NCBI GenBank assembly: GCA_947462925.1
Contig: CANHQP010000015.1
Location: forward strand, 1 to 64,000
From: Flavobacteriia bacterium
GTDB taxonomy: Bacteria > Bacteroidota > Bacteroidia > Flavobacteriales_D > Crocinitomicaceae
Length of the DNA: 64,000 bases
Direction of reading: 5' to 3'
Both the position numbers and the translations under genes were made by a program. Under the pieces are notes generated by a model that was given only the letters and a program-made list of their open reading frames with translations, ran no database searches and was not told where the DNA came from. This document shows, in pieces, positions 32,142-41,562 of this stretch. Numbering within the stretch: position 1 is the stretch's first letter; each line of letters begins with the position of its first letter.

Positions 32142-33811
32142 TAGTCAATCAATCTTTTCTTAAAAAAATCATTATCCTCTGGCTAATTTGTAATTATCAA
32201 TGGGGCTTTTCTCAATTGAATTATACAACCAGCTTCAACGGTTGCAATAGCGCAACTTGCAATGGATGGTCAATATCAGGAGGAATTTCTCCAAGCATTA
32301 CCTCATCATCAAGCACTGGATATACACCATGTAGCACTGCATCTGCAAAAAGTAATATTTACAACGCAACACCAACTACATTGACATCTAGCAATATTGG
32401 AACCTCGAACGGCACAGCGGTAATTTTTAGCTTCAGTGGCAAAGCAATCAATTACTCAACAGGGGCAGCTGCTGCTGCAGGAGTTTGTTCATTTCAAGGT
32501 TTTTGGTCAACCGATGGAATTAGCTGGACAGCATTAAATTCCATCACCAATTTATCAAGTGTCAATTGTAATACGTATACATTTAACACATTTACGCCTC
32601 CATGTAATTCTCCAGTCTATCTGCGAATTGTGGCAAGTCGCCTTAGTGGCGATTTTTGGGCCGTTATGGACAACATTCAAGCAACACAAATCGCAGTAGG
32701 CCCAACTGGTACAATTACAAAAACTTGTATCGGAGATTATTCTGCGTATGATGCAACTGTTCAAGTTTCAAATTTAAACGGTAGTTCAGGAGTGAACATT
32801 TCCAGTGGCGCTACCACTTACTTTTCAAATATTGGATTAGGAACCTACACAATTCCAGGACTTACAGGAATTAATACAATCATCATAACTGATATTTCAG
32901 ATGCCTGCAAAGGATTTTCACTCACGTTATCACCATGTTCGATTTGTACCGATGCACCTGCGTTACCCTCAAACGAATGTGTTTCTGCACCTCTGATTGA
33001 CCTTTCTCAAGCATTCGTAGGCAGCACAAATTGCACATACTCCGCCAGTGCTGGAAGTCCAGTGGCCTGTGGGATGAGCATCGAAAACGACTCATGGATG
33101 TCATTCATCGCTGGAGCGACAAGTGTAGAAATTGATTTCACAATAGGCGATTGCTCAAGTAACAATGGCATTCAATTATCTGTTTTCAGTGGCTCATGCG
33201 GATCCTTGACACTTATTCCTGGCTCTTGTGTAAATCCTACTGGAGAAAATACAACAGGAAGCTGGAATTTTTCAGGATTAACGATTGGTTCAATGTATTA
33301 TATTCGGATCGATGGCTATGCAGGTGATTTATGCAACTATTTCTTTGAACCTGTTTCGGGAGTCGTTACAACTCCTGAAAATGATGCTTGTTCAGATGCA
33401 ATCACACTTACTTGTGGTGGTAGCCACATTTCAAGTAACATTTTAGCAACAGCAATTGGCGCACCCCCTTCATGTTCAGGGGGTGGATCAAACCCTACAG
33501 GTAACGGAGTTTGGTATAAATTTGTTGGTAACGGCCAAGAAATGGTGGTGAGCACAAATAATGTTGGAACTAACTTCAATACCAGAATTAACTTGTATAC
33601 AGCAACAACTGCACCTTATTGTAGCAATCTAGTTTGCCTCGGAGGCGCAGATGGCACAGGAAACGGAGCTGAATACACATTTGTTTCAACAAGTGGTACA
33701 AATTATTACGTGTATATAAGTGGAATTGGATCATCACAAGGTCAATTTGAAATAGATTTAAATTGTATCTCTCTACCGCCTTGTAATGCAAATGCAGGAA
33801 CATGGAATTAA
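32138..33811 (+). CDS. Large secreted protein without a recognisable T9SS tail (possibly truncated)
   Basis: The 557 residues have a signal peptide ending WGFSQ. A jelly-roll domain follows (about 25-190, NGCNSATCNGWSISGG, LRIVASRLSGDFWAVMDNIQ), then two related beta modules (NDSWMSFIAGATSVEIDF and NGVWYKFVGNGQEMVV). The same module occurs in the N-terminus of the 50.9 kb adhesin. The protein ends abruptly at PPCNANAGTWN, a phrase that in similar proteins leads into further repeats and a sorting tail. Neither T9SS tail type is visible. The next gene begins 11 bases after the stop. It was probably exported to the surface but may have lost its 3' end by deletion. Confidence 0.75.
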   Translation: MIVNQSFLKKIIILWLICNYQWGFSQLNYTTSFNGCNSATCNGWSISGGISPSITSSSSTGYTPCSTASAKSNIYNATPTTLTSSNIGTSNGTAVIFSFSGKAINYSTGAAAAAGVCSFQGFWSTDGISWTALNSITNLSSVNCNTYTFNTFTPPCNSPVYLRIVASRLSGDFWAVMDNIQATQIAVGPTGTITKTCIGDYSAYDATVQVSNLNGSSGVNISSGATTYFSNIGLGTYTIPGLTGINTIIITDISDACKGFSLTLSPCSICTDAPALPSNECVSAPLIDLSQAFVGSTNCTYSASAGSPVACGMSIENDSWMSFIAGATSVEIDFTIGDCSSNNGIQLSVFSGSCGSLTLIPGSCVNPTGENTTGSWNFSGLTIGSMYYIRIDGYAGDLCNYFFEPVSGVVTTPENDACSDAITLTCGGSHISSNILATAIGAPPSCSGGGSNPTGNGVWYKFVGNGQEMVVSTNNVGTNFNTRINLYTATTAPYCSNLVCLGGADGTGNGAEYTFVSTSGTNYYVYISGIGSSQGQFEIDLNCISLPPCNANAGTWN

Positions 33812-33822
33812 TCAAGTCAAGG

Positions 33823-35028
33823 ATGTTAAAATCAATTAGCATATTCATCATAACGCTTTTAATTGCTCAATTATCGTTGGCACAATGCGATTTTTATGAT
33901 GATATCAATGTAGCTGCTACCGGCTTTAACTCGAGTTCTGGTTATACGCAAAAATATGTACTAGTAGCAAGTTCATCAGGATTACCTGGAAATATTATTA
34001 GTGTAAACAATAATGGAATATTTACTTCCGTGCCCGAAGGATCGTATTATATCTACGCCATCAACTATTCTGGAACGAATCCAGGAAGTCTAGCAATAGG
34101 ATCAAGCTGGAATACATTTGTGACAGCATCAGCATCAATGTGCATAAACATATCGACGTCTTATCTAAACCGTGAGATTTATGTTTGTAACCTAAATACT
34201 CTATGTGCACCAAACTTAATTCAAGCATCAACAAACGGATACAATAGCAGTTACTCGCAATTTTATGCTCTTTGCAACGGGAATTCAAATAACATTATCG
34301 CATTCAATTCAATAGGCGCTTTTGATGAAACCGACTACAACAATCAATCTGGAATTTATACAGTGTATGCACTCAATACTAATGATTTGAGTGTAATAAA
34401 TGCATTGCAAATTGGAGTAAATTTTACAAGTATTCAAAATTTACAAAATATAGTATGCGCTGAAATCAGTACACCAAAAGCTTTCAATATAGAAGCATGC
34501 ACTCCATTACCAATTGGATTGATTGACTTCAAAGCAACAAAAATAAATCAAACAGTTGAACTCACCTGGACAAGCTCTACTGAAATCAACAACGAATTTT
34601 ATACAATTGAGAAAACAACAGATTTTACAGATTGGGAAGAAGTGTCTAAAGTTGCAGGTGCTGGAAACTCGTCGACCATTCTCCACTATAAAACAAGTGA
34701 TTTTCATCCATGGAATGGCATATCATATTACAGGTTAAAACAAACTGACTACAACGGAATGTTCAGTTATCATGGTATCGAAACTATTATGTTTGAGGTA
34801 GGAGATCAATTATCAGTTTTTCCAAATCCCACTTCAGGAAATATTCAACTTAGAGCTAAAAAAAACATCAAACAAGTGCGTGTATTCTCGGTTATAAACC
34901 AATTGGTAATGACATTTGAAAATACAAATCTCTTAAACTTAGAATGTTTATCCTCTGGCACTTATCTATTGGAAGTGGTATTTGATGATCAAAAGACGGA
35001 AAAAATAAAAGTCATTCTGACGCAATAA
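33823..35028 (+). CDS. Secreted protein with T9SS type A sorting tail
   Basis: The 401 residues start at the ATG of MLKSISIFIITLLIAQ, a clean signal peptide; an upstream in-frame ATG at 33802 lies inside the previous gene and was rejected. Two internal repeats (about residues 20-110 and 130-220, QCDFYDDINVAATGFNSSS, IQASTNGYNSSYSQFYA) form the mature part. LPIGLIDFKATKINQTVELT, usual just before sorting domains, follows, then a type A tail (about 331-401: SVFPNPTSGNIQLRA, GTYLLEVVFDDQKTEKIKV). The first domain's role is unknown. It is convergent with the regulator gene, whose end abuts at 35029. Confidence 0.85.
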   Translation: MLKSISIFIITLLIAQLSLAQCDFYDDINVAATGFNSSSGYTQKYVLVASSSGLPGNIISVNNNGIFTSVPEGSYYIYAINYSGTNPGSLAIGSSWNTFVTASASMCINISTSYLNREIYVCNLNTLCAPNLIQASTNGYNSSYSQFYALCNGNSNNIIAFNSIGAFDETDYNNQSGIYTVYALNTNDLSVINALQIGVNFTSIQNLQNIVCAEISTPKAFNIEACTPLPIGLIDFKATKINQTVELTWTSSTEINNEFYTIEKTTDFTDWEEVSKVAGAGNSSTILHYKTSDFHPWNGISYYRLKQTDYNGMFSYHGIETIMFEVGDQLSVFPNPTSGNIQLRAKKNIKQVRVFSVINQLVMTFENTNLLNLECLSSGTYLLEVVFDDQKTEKIKVILTQ

Positions 35029-36156
35029 TTATTGACTCAATGTCAAGTATTGGCTTGGTGTTTTACCAGTGTACTTTTTAAATGCGGCATTAAAAGATGA
35101 TTTTGACTTAAAGCCAGCATTTTGACTTAGTGCTTCTATCGTATATGTCAAATTCCCCTCTTTTAATTTTGACTTCACATCTTGAATTCGATAAGCATTT
35201 ACATAGTTAATAAAACTTTGATTGAATTCCTTATTAATAACATAAGATAAATATTTAGTATTGGTACCCAAATCTTTGGCCAATTTTAATATACTCAAAT
35301 CTTGATCGATATAAGGTTTTTCTTCTTCCATGAATTTAACCAGTTTCTCTTTCAACATTTGAAACATTTCTAACTGACTCTCGGAATAGTTTTCTTGAAT
35401 CAATTCTACAGTCTCCTCGTCCAAATTTGGACTTTTAGTTTGCGAACTTTCTTCGTTCCAAATATTTTTTTGCTTCAATGCATTATGTCCAGTGAATACG
35501 ATAAATATTATCAATACAATGTAGAATACATAATCTGTCCAGTCCAAACTAGAAATGTTACTCACAATGAGACCAATTATTAAAAAGACATACGCAAACA
35601 ACATTGTTTTAACCCACTCTAAATCTACTTCTTGTGTGTAAGAGTAATGATTTTTGATACGTTTTTGATGGTCATTCAAAAGTTTAAAAGCCAAAAACAA
35701 ATAGATTGAGTTCAAAATCAAGAATCCAATCGTTAGCATAAACAAAACGAATGAAATAAGAAATGATGATAAAAATAATGTGATTGTCTTGTCGTCAATT
35801 GCGAGTACTAACAATAAATCAATTACAATTATTCCACTGGCAATAACTGGAAAAATGTAGTGCTTTTTCAAACTTTTCGATTCACCAAATTGAGTAACTT
35901 TCTTGAGGTAAATCCACATACTGATTGGCATAATCAAAACGCTGAATATCAAGAGTGGTGTGAAATATTTTAAGATAGAACTTAAATTCATTCGCAACAA
36001 AAAGAAAAAAAGTACGATGAAAGTAATGTTGGACAAATAAAAAGAAAAGTAGTTAATCGCTTTTGTCCTGTTTTTAAGCGTTAAAATTTGAAAGTTGTAG
36101 AGACAGCCCAGCAACAGCGCAATTATACTTAAAATGTCTACCAACGAAAATTGCAT
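35029..36156 (-). CDS. AraC-family transcriptional regulator with N-terminal membrane domain
   Basis: The 375 residues start at the ATG of MQFSLVDILS. The first 240 or so form about seven hydrophobic helices; a linker leads to a C-terminal AraC/XylS DNA-binding domain (about 275-375). That domain has two helix-turn-helix units: LSILKLAKDLGTNTKYLSYV and ALSQNAGFKSKSSFNAAFKK, closing YTGKTPSQY. Membrane-bound AraC proteins sense envelope or external signals by inference. The start is backed by a promoter box at 36168-36175, which lies downstream of the alternative start at 36213. Targets may include the neighbouring T9SS or DUF5686 genes, unproven. Confidence 0.88.
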   Translation of the reverse strand: MQFSLVDILSIIALLLGCLYNFQILTLKNRTKAINYFSFYLSNITFIVLFFFLLRMNLSSILKYFTPLLIFSVLIMPISMWIYLKKVTQFGESKSLKKHYIFPVIASGIIVIDLLLVLAIDDKTITLFLSSFLISFVLFMLTIGFLILNSIYLFLAFKLLNDHQKRIKNHYSYTQEVDLEWVKTMLFAYVFLIIGLIVSNISSLDWTDYVFYIVLIIFIVFTGHNALKQKNIWNEESSQTKSPNLDEETVELIQENYSESQLEMFQMLKEKLVKFMEEEKPYIDQDLSILKLAKDLGTNTKYLSYVINKEFNQSFINYVNAYRIQDVKSKLKEGNLTYTIEALSQNAGFKSKSSFNAAFKKYTGKTPSQYLTLSQ

Positions 36157-36167
36157 GTTAAAAAATT

Positions 36168-36175
36168 CAAATATA
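36168..36175 (-). promoter_or_regulatory. -7 promoter box TATATTTG for the AraC-type gene
   Basis: A minus-strand TAnnTTTG match 11 bases before the ATG at 36156. Confidence 0.5.
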
Positions 36176-36268
36176 CGGTAAGTATAAACAAAAATTCCAA
36201 AATTTACTACCACAAAAGGTGTAAAATTGAAATCTTGTTAAAAATACAAATAAACTGAAATCAAAATT

Positions 36269-36345
36269 CTTAAAATCCAATGTCTTAATATCCTAAACCG
36301 CCGCATGCAGCTGCGAAGCAAATCTTAACATCCTAATATCTTATA
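36269..36345 (+). repeat. Intergenic repeat family A, copy 3
   Basis: CTTAAAATCC/TGTCTTAATATCCTAAA units are followed by a GC-rich hairpin core (CGCA...TGCG, 36302-36315) and then AAATCTTAACATCCTAATATC. It sits between the divergent AraC-type gene's leader and the end of the second DUF5686 gene. Confidence 0.6.
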
Positions 36346-38919
36346 CTAGTAATCCCACTTATCCGTAAAAGCATTGTAAAAATTCACGCCCACTTTGAAA
36401 TTGATGGAAGCTTTCGACAAACTGTTGTCTTGTGTGACGGCATAAACTCCGACTTTGAAGATTGATCTTCTGATTCTGATTCTTCTTTCCAAACCTGCAT
36501 AAAATTCTACTTGAGCGAAATTTGCATCAGGAATAAAAAGAAAATTTCCGCCGACAGTTTCTTGCAATTTTAGTCGATTTATCAACCAAACTTTATTCAA
36601 GAAAAATCCGTTGAAATGATGAATATAGTTGAATTGAAAATAAGAATTTGAAGTGTTTAATGCAGTATCCAATAGCTGTAAAGTATTGACGGGATTGGAG
36701 AAAAAAATGCGATCTGACGGTCTAAAAAATTTATTCTCGATGACTCTCAAATTTTGTTTCTGCATGAAAACTCCTGCTACAAACTTCAAATCTGAATTTC
36801 CGAATGATTTAAAATTCAGTTCATCTCGAACTTGAAATTCCGCAAAATCAAAATTGGATTGCGAACCAATAAACGATGGAATTCCTTTTTTGTAGGTCAA
36901 ATTAATGATTGGCCAAGGCGAACCAAGTACATATTTTCGATTTTTTCGAATGAAATATTTCTGTCTGAAATGATATTCTAAATCAATGGTGGTCAAAAAA
37001 ATACGATATGGTTCAAAATTCTGAGCTTGTTGAAAATTGCCAAAATAGGAAATCCAACTTGGATACTTTAGACTGTCAATCGATTGTCGATCAGAAAATA
37101 AGACGCTTGATTTCAAATACAATCCGTTGAAAAGTTCTCTTGAATATGAAACCGAAACTTTTTTATTTCGAACCCGATTTGAAGGGGCAAATGTTCCTTG
37201 GATATTTTGATTGCTTGTCACAAAATCATACACATCGCCAATTTCAAATCCAACTTTTGAAAAATTCATCGGATTGTACATAAATGTACCACCAATTCCA
37301 CCCTTCAAATCTTTATTCAAAAAACCATAATCTAAATCTGGTTCTACAGTGAAATATTTCCCGTTTTTAAATTCCTTGCGGTAAACAAATTGCAATCTAT
37401 GGCGATATCCACCAACTCCAAATGGAATCACTTGAGAAATCAACGGATTGAAAGTAAAACTGTATTTCTTGAAAGAATTTACATGTCCAATGCCGTTGAA
37501 AAAAACCGAAACAAAGGAAATTCTATTACGAATACTGTCTTGTTCGTGCAAATACTCATCACTTTCATGGTAATTGATGATGCTGTCTTGCTTGTGGATA
37601 TAATCTTGCTCAATGCTATTCAAACTGAAAGGACGATTTTTCTCCCAGTAACTGGAATCTCTGTCAAATGCCTTTTCATCAAAACTGCTCGTTTCAAGCC
37701 AAAATTTACTCGGCTTTTCAATCTTGTCAAAATTAAATTCAGATTGACTCAAAGTCACATTTCCTTCTGTTATTTTTTTTCCTTCCTTAATCGTGTAAAC
37801 AAACGATTTAGAAACAGGAACTATTCGCTCGCCTAGTCGCTGGTAATTTGCTTTGATTCGGATATTTTTGAAATAAATCAAAACGCCTGGATTCACTTCT
37901 AAATCATAAGAAATCAGTTCCCATGTGCTGTCTTGTATCCAGATTTTTCCTTCAAAAAGTGCTTCATAACTGAATTTTGGTTTCACAGAAATCACATGAA
38001 TCAATCGCTGTAAACTGTCAGAATACGTTTCTTCGAGATAAAATGCATAAAACAACATTGCATTGAAAGCCAAAGGAGAAATCAAAGGATTTTGCGTCAA
38101 TCGAGGTGCTTCAATGGTGTTGTCAAGCAGTGAAAAATACGCTTCTTTCATCCCGTTTACAAACAAATACGGATTATCCGAAATTGCCGATCCCTCAGGA
38201 GCCAATGCAGGATTTGATTCAATGTCAATGCTAAAACTGACATTATTGTAATTGGTAGAATTGTCTTTGAAATCGTTGTACGCATAAAATTCATCTTTGA
38301 AACGAATTGGCTTTTCATAAAATGATTTTGCACGCCATTCAATCATGTCAATCGTTTGTTTTCCAATAACTGAATCCTTGAAGATCGTATCGTATTTATC
38401 TTGTCTTAAGGTTGATAAACAATAAGTATTGCAACTAAATTCTGACAATAAATCTTGATAAAAAGGTCGCTTCTCAATTGCTTGAAGCATGATTTCTTTG
38501 CCTCGATCTCTTTTGCTTAAACTGAAGACTGTCACTTCATCCAATATATTTGTCAATTCCGAAAGCACGACGTCATGCTTTTGAGAATCATTGAAAATAA
38601 CAATTGTGTCTACTTTAGATTCAAAACCGATTGCGGAAAAATCAACCGAATATTTACCCGGTTTTAGTGTTACCTTATAAAATCCATCTTTATTGGCTGT
38701 TGTTTTATGGATGGTATTTTGAACTTTGATTTTTGCAAAAGGAATCGTTTCACCTATTGAGTTTCTAACTGTACCTTGTAATTCTTGTGCACACAAAAAA
38801 ACTTGAAAAATCAAGCATAATGTGCAAACAAATAATTTCTTTAAGTTCAATTTCACCGCAATTTTTTTGATTAGACTTTCATTCCGACAAAAAGTTACAA
38901 TCAAATAAAAAAGGAACAT
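36346..38919 (-). CDS. Second DUF5686 / carboxypeptidase-regulatory-like protein
   Basis: The 857-residue reading is a paralogue of the 6.8-9.3 kb protein. A carboxypeptidase-regulatory-like domain (LQGTVRNSIGETIPFAKIKV, NKDGFYKVTLKPGKYSVDFS) is followed by GKEIMLQAIEKRPFYQ and a beta-rich barrel ending in FTDKWDY. A GTG at 38856 (VKLNLKKLFVCTLCLIFQVF) would give an 836-residue protein with a more typical signal peptide. The ATG at 38919 gives MFLFYLIVTF, then a second hydrophobic stretch. I kept the longer one but think the GTG is about as likely. Function unknown. It lies downstream of the sugar operon. Confidence 0.85.
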   Translation of the reverse strand: MFLFYLIVTFCRNESLIKKIAVKLNLKKLFVCTLCLIFQVFLCAQELQGTVRNSIGETIPFAKIKVQNTIHKTTANKDGFYKVTLKPGKYSVDFSAIGFESKVDTIVIFNDSQKHDVVLSELTNILDEVTVFSLSKRDRGKEIMLQAIEKRPFYQDLLSEFSCNTYCLSTLRQDKYDTIFKDSVIGKQTIDMIEWRAKSFYEKPIRFKDEFYAYNDFKDNSTNYNNVSFSIDIESNPALAPEGSAISDNPYLFVNGMKEAYFSLLDNTIEAPRLTQNPLISPLAFNAMLFYAFYLEETYSDSLQRLIHVISVKPKFSYEALFEGKIWIQDSTWELISYDLEVNPGVLIYFKNIRIKANYQRLGERIVPVSKSFVYTIKEGKKITEGNVTLSQSEFNFDKIEKPSKFWLETSSFDEKAFDRDSSYWEKNRPFSLNSIEQDYIHKQDSIINYHESDEYLHEQDSIRNRISFVSVFFNGIGHVNSFKKYSFTFNPLISQVIPFGVGGYRHRLQFVYRKEFKNGKYFTVEPDLDYGFLNKDLKGGIGGTFMYNPMNFSKVGFEIGDVYDFVTSNQNIQGTFAPSNRVRNKKVSVSYSRELFNGLYLKSSVLFSDRQSIDSLKYPSWISYFGNFQQAQNFEPYRIFLTTIDLEYHFRQKYFIRKNRKYVLGSPWPIINLTYKKGIPSFIGSQSNFDFAEFQVRDELNFKSFGNSDLKFVAGVFMQKQNLRVIENKFFRPSDRIFFSNPVNTLQLLDTALNTSNSYFQFNYIHHFNGFFLNKVWLINRLKLQETVGGNFLFIPDANFAQVEFYAGLERRIRIRRSIFKVGVYAVTQDNSLSKASINFKVGVNFYNAFTDKWDY

Positions 38920-38961
38920 ACCATGAGTACATTCCTTCTAAACAAATATATTTTTCAAAGC

Positions 38962-39996
38962 TTATAAACCCAGTTGGGCATTTCTAACTTTGTAAATTCT
39001 TTCGATGATTTCCACTACTTTCAATCCTTCCAACGCATTGGTTGTTGAAGTTGTTCTGCCTTTAATCGTATCAATCACATTTGAAATCACGTAATGATGA
39101 TTCGCTGCAGATCCCTTGTAAGCCCCATAGTCATTGCCTGGATTTGTAGGCGCCAATTCTGGCATTTCATACCCCGGAATGTTACAAACTTCCACTTCAT
39201 TCATGTATTGACCGCCGATTTTTACACTTCCTTTGCTTCCAATAATGGTCATGGAAGATTCTAAATTTTGATCTACAACTGCTGTTGAATAGTTGATTGA
39301 ACCCATTCCCCCATTAATGAAATCGAAACTCACGAAACCTGAATCTTCGAAATCTGTAGAATCTTTGTGCGCAAAATCAGCAAATTTACCTTGAATATTG
39401 TCGATGTCTCCAAACAACCAATACATGATGTCTATGAAATGTGAAAATTGAGTGAATAATGTTCCTCCATCTAAATCTGAAGTTCCTTTCCAACTTCCTT
39501 TTTTGTAGTATCTATCGTCACGATTCCAATAGCAATTCAATTGAACCATGTAAATATCACCTAAAATTCCATCTGCAACAATAGATTTAATCCACTCAGA
39601 AGGAGGTGAATATCTATTTTGCATCACACAAAATACCTGCTTGGACATTTGTAGTGATTTGAAAATAATTTGTTCACAATTGTCTTTCGTTAAACCCATT
39701 GGTTTTTCACAAACGACATGTTTTTTAGCATCTAAGGCGGCGATACTTTGTGAAGCATGTAAACCGTTTGGTGTACAAACATTTACAACATCAAAATCCA
39801 AGCCTGAAGCCAACAATTCTTCCACGGTTTTAAAAAATGGAACATTGAAATGCGTTGCATCACATTCCTCTGGGGAACGAACATCCACCATGGCAACCAA
39901 TTCCCCTTCAGCATCTCTGCTAATCATTTCAGCATGACGTTTACCGATATGTCCAGCGCCGATGACAGCGAATTTTACTTTTTGATCTTTATGCAT
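38962..39996 (-). CDS. UDP-N-acetyl-2-amino-2-deoxyglucuronate dehydrogenase-type oxidoreductase (WbpB-like)
   Basis: A Gfo/Idh/MocA oxidoreductase of 344 residues from the ATG of MHKDQKVKF. It has the GAGHIGKRHAEM Rossmann loop, VNVCTPNGLHASQSI, the HVVCEKPMGL lysine-proline block and the DGGTLFTQFSHFIDIMYWLF segment typical of WbpB/WlbA. That enzyme oxidises the 3-position of UDP-GlcNAcA with NAD for the later amination by WbpE. Its ATG overlaps the WbpD stop by eight bases. The substrate assignment comes from the partner genes. A longer start at 40002 would be a TTG and is less likely. Confidence 0.85.
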   Translation of the reverse strand: MHKDQKVKFAVIGAGHIGKRHAEMISRDAEGELVAMVDVRSPEECDATHFNVPFFKTVEELLASGLDFDVVNVCTPNGLHASQSIAALDAKKHVVCEKPMGLTKDNCEQIIFKSLQMSKQVFCVMQNRYSPPSEWIKSIVADGILGDIYMVQLNCYWNRDDRYYKKGSWKGTSDLDGGTLFTQFSHFIDIMYWLFGDIDNIQGKFADFAHKDSTDFEDSGFVSFDFINGGMGSINYSTAVVDQNLESSMTIIGSKGSVKIGGQYMNEVEVCNIPGYEMPELAPTNPGNDYGAYKGSAANHHYVISNVIDTIKGRTTSTTNALEGLKVVEIIERIYKVRNAQLGL

Positions 39997-40570
39997 TTTC
40001 AATTTTTTTAACTGTTTGATTCAAAAGCTGATACTTGTCACCACTTTCTTTACAAATGGCAATTCCGTCTGCATCAAATTCCAAACGATTACCATATTCG
40101 CTCATCCAACCCATTTGTCGCGCAGGATTTCCAACCATCAATGCGAAAGCAGGAACGTGTTTTGTAACAACCGCACCAGCGCCGATGAAAGCAAACTCTC
40201 CAATATCGTGTCCGCAAACAATTGTTGCGTTTGCTCCGATAGAAGCACCACGTTTAACAACTGTTTTAGAATATTCTCCTCGGCGATTTACAGCACTTCT
40301 TGGATTGATAACATTAGTAAAAACCATCGATGGTCCCAAAAAAACATCATCTTCGCATTCAACACCTGAATAAATCGAAACGTTGTTTTGAATCTTCACA
40401 TTTTTACCCAAAATTACACCTGGTGAAACAACCACATTTTGTCCAATGTTACAATTTTCCCCAATCGTGCAATCTGGCATGATGTGAGAAAAATGCCAAA
40501 TTTTAGTTCCATTTCCAATATTGCAACCAGCATCTACAATGGCTGTTTCGTGCGCGAAATAATTTGTCAT
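39989..40570 (-). CDS. WbpD/WlbB-like sugar N-acetyltransferase
   Basis: The 193 residues form a left-handed beta-helix of hexapeptide repeats ([67 protein letters not shown]) and end on a short helix. This family acetylates the 3-amino group of UDP-GlcNAc(3N)A with acetyl-CoA, giving the diacetamido uronic acid used in O-antigens. The gene lies between the uxs and wbpB homologues. Its start overlaps uxs by four bases (ATGA), so translation is coupled. Confidence 0.88.
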   Translation of the reverse strand: MTNYFAHETAIVDAGCNIGNGTKIWHFSHIMPDCTIGENCNIGQNVVVSPGVILGKNVKIQNNVSIYSGVECEDDVFLGPSMVFTNVINPRSAVNRRGEYSKTVVKRGASIGANATIVCGHDIGEFAFIGAGAVVTKHVPAFALMVGNPARQMGWMSEYGNRLEFDADGIAICKESGDKYQLLNQTVKKIENA

Positions 40571-41559
40571 TTGATAATGTATTTATCGAAATCGTTGTGT
40601 TCTTTTTTATTCAATTCTTCTGGAGTTAAACTCAAGAAATAAGCATAAGTCCTTTTCAATCCTTCAGCACGATTAACCGTTGGTTCCCAATTCAAAATAG
40701 CTCTTGCCTTCGTAATATCTGGCTGACGCTGTTTAGGATCATTGACTGGCAATTCATGGTAAACTACTTTTTGGTCTGTTCCCGTTAATTTGATTATTTC
40801 TTCAGCAAAATCACTGATTGTAATTTCATCCGGATTTCCAATATTCACCGGTTCAGCATAATCGCTTAGCAACAATCTAAAAATTCCTTCCACTAAATCA
40901 TCAACATAACAAAAAGAACGCGTTTGAGAACCATCACCAAAAATAGTTATGTCTTCTCCACGCAACGCTTGACCAATAAATGCAGGTAAAACGCGACCGT
41001 CATTTAGTCGCATTCTTGGGCCGTAAGTGTTGAAAATACGCACGATACGCGTTTCCAAACCGTGGTATGTATGATAAGCCATCGTGATTGCTTCCTGAAA
41101 ACGTTTTGCCTCATCATAAACTCCGCGGGGACCAACAGGATTCACATTTCCCCAATATTCTTCCGGTTGCGGGTGAACTGTTGGGTCACCATAAACTTCA
41201 GAAGTTGAAGCGATTAAAACGCGTGCATTTTTCTCTTTCGCCAATCCCAAGCAATTGTGAATTCCCAAAGAACCAACTTTCAAGGTTTGAATTGGAATTT
41301 TCAAATAATCGATTGGACTTGCTGGAGAAGCAAAATGCAAAATGTAATCTAATTTCCCAGGAACATGAATGAATTTAGTAACATCGTGGTTATAAAATTC
41401 AAAATTTTCCAAGTGAAAAAGATGCTCAATGTTCTTTAACTGCCCGGTAATCAAGTTATCCATTGCAATTACATGGTAATCTTCCTTGATAAATCGATCA
41501 CACAAATGAGAACCTAAAAATCCTGCAGCGCCTGTGATTAATATGCGTTTTCTTTCCAT
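40567..41559 (-). CDS. UDP-glucuronate decarboxylase (UDP-xylose synthase)
   Basis: An extended SDR of 330 residues with the [14 protein letters not shown] nucleotide loop, [12 protein letters not shown], the [19 protein letters not shown] block, and catalytic [21 protein letters not shown] and [14 protein letters not shown] follow. These are the hallmarks of UXS-type decarboxylases that make UDP-xylose from UDP-glucuronate. The neighbouring ugd, four bases upstream, makes that substrate. An alternative epimerase role cannot be excluded without structure comparison. It is not part of the WbpB/D/E chemistry, so the operon seems to supply two sugars. Confidence 0.88.
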   Translation of the reverse strand: MERKRILITGAAGFLGSHLCDRFIKEDYHVIAMDNLITGQLKNIEHLFHLENFEFYNHDVTKFIHVPGKLDYILHFASPASPIDYLKIPIQTLKVGSLGIHNCLGLAKEKNARVLIASTSEVYGDPTVHPQPEEYWGNVNPVGPRGVYDEAKRFQEAITMAYHTYHGLETRIVRIFNTYGPRMRLNDGRVLPAFIGQALRGEDITIFGDGSQTRSFCYVDDLVEGIFRLLLSDYAEPVNIGNPDEITISDFAEEIIKLTGTDQKVVYHELPVNDPKQRQPDITKARAILNWEPTVNRAEGLKRTYAYFLSLTPEELNKKEHNDFDKYIIK

Positions 41560-41562
41560 TTC

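Noticed and set aside
36157-36213. Longer start of the AraC-type regulator at 36213
   Set aside because: A TAnnTTTG box at 36168-36175 lies inside this extension, and the ATG at 36156 begins directly at the first membrane helix.
39997-40002. Longer start of the WbpB-like gene at 40002
   Set aside because: The codon is TTG and the ATG at 39996 gives an eight-base overlap with the previous gene, a common coupled arrangement.
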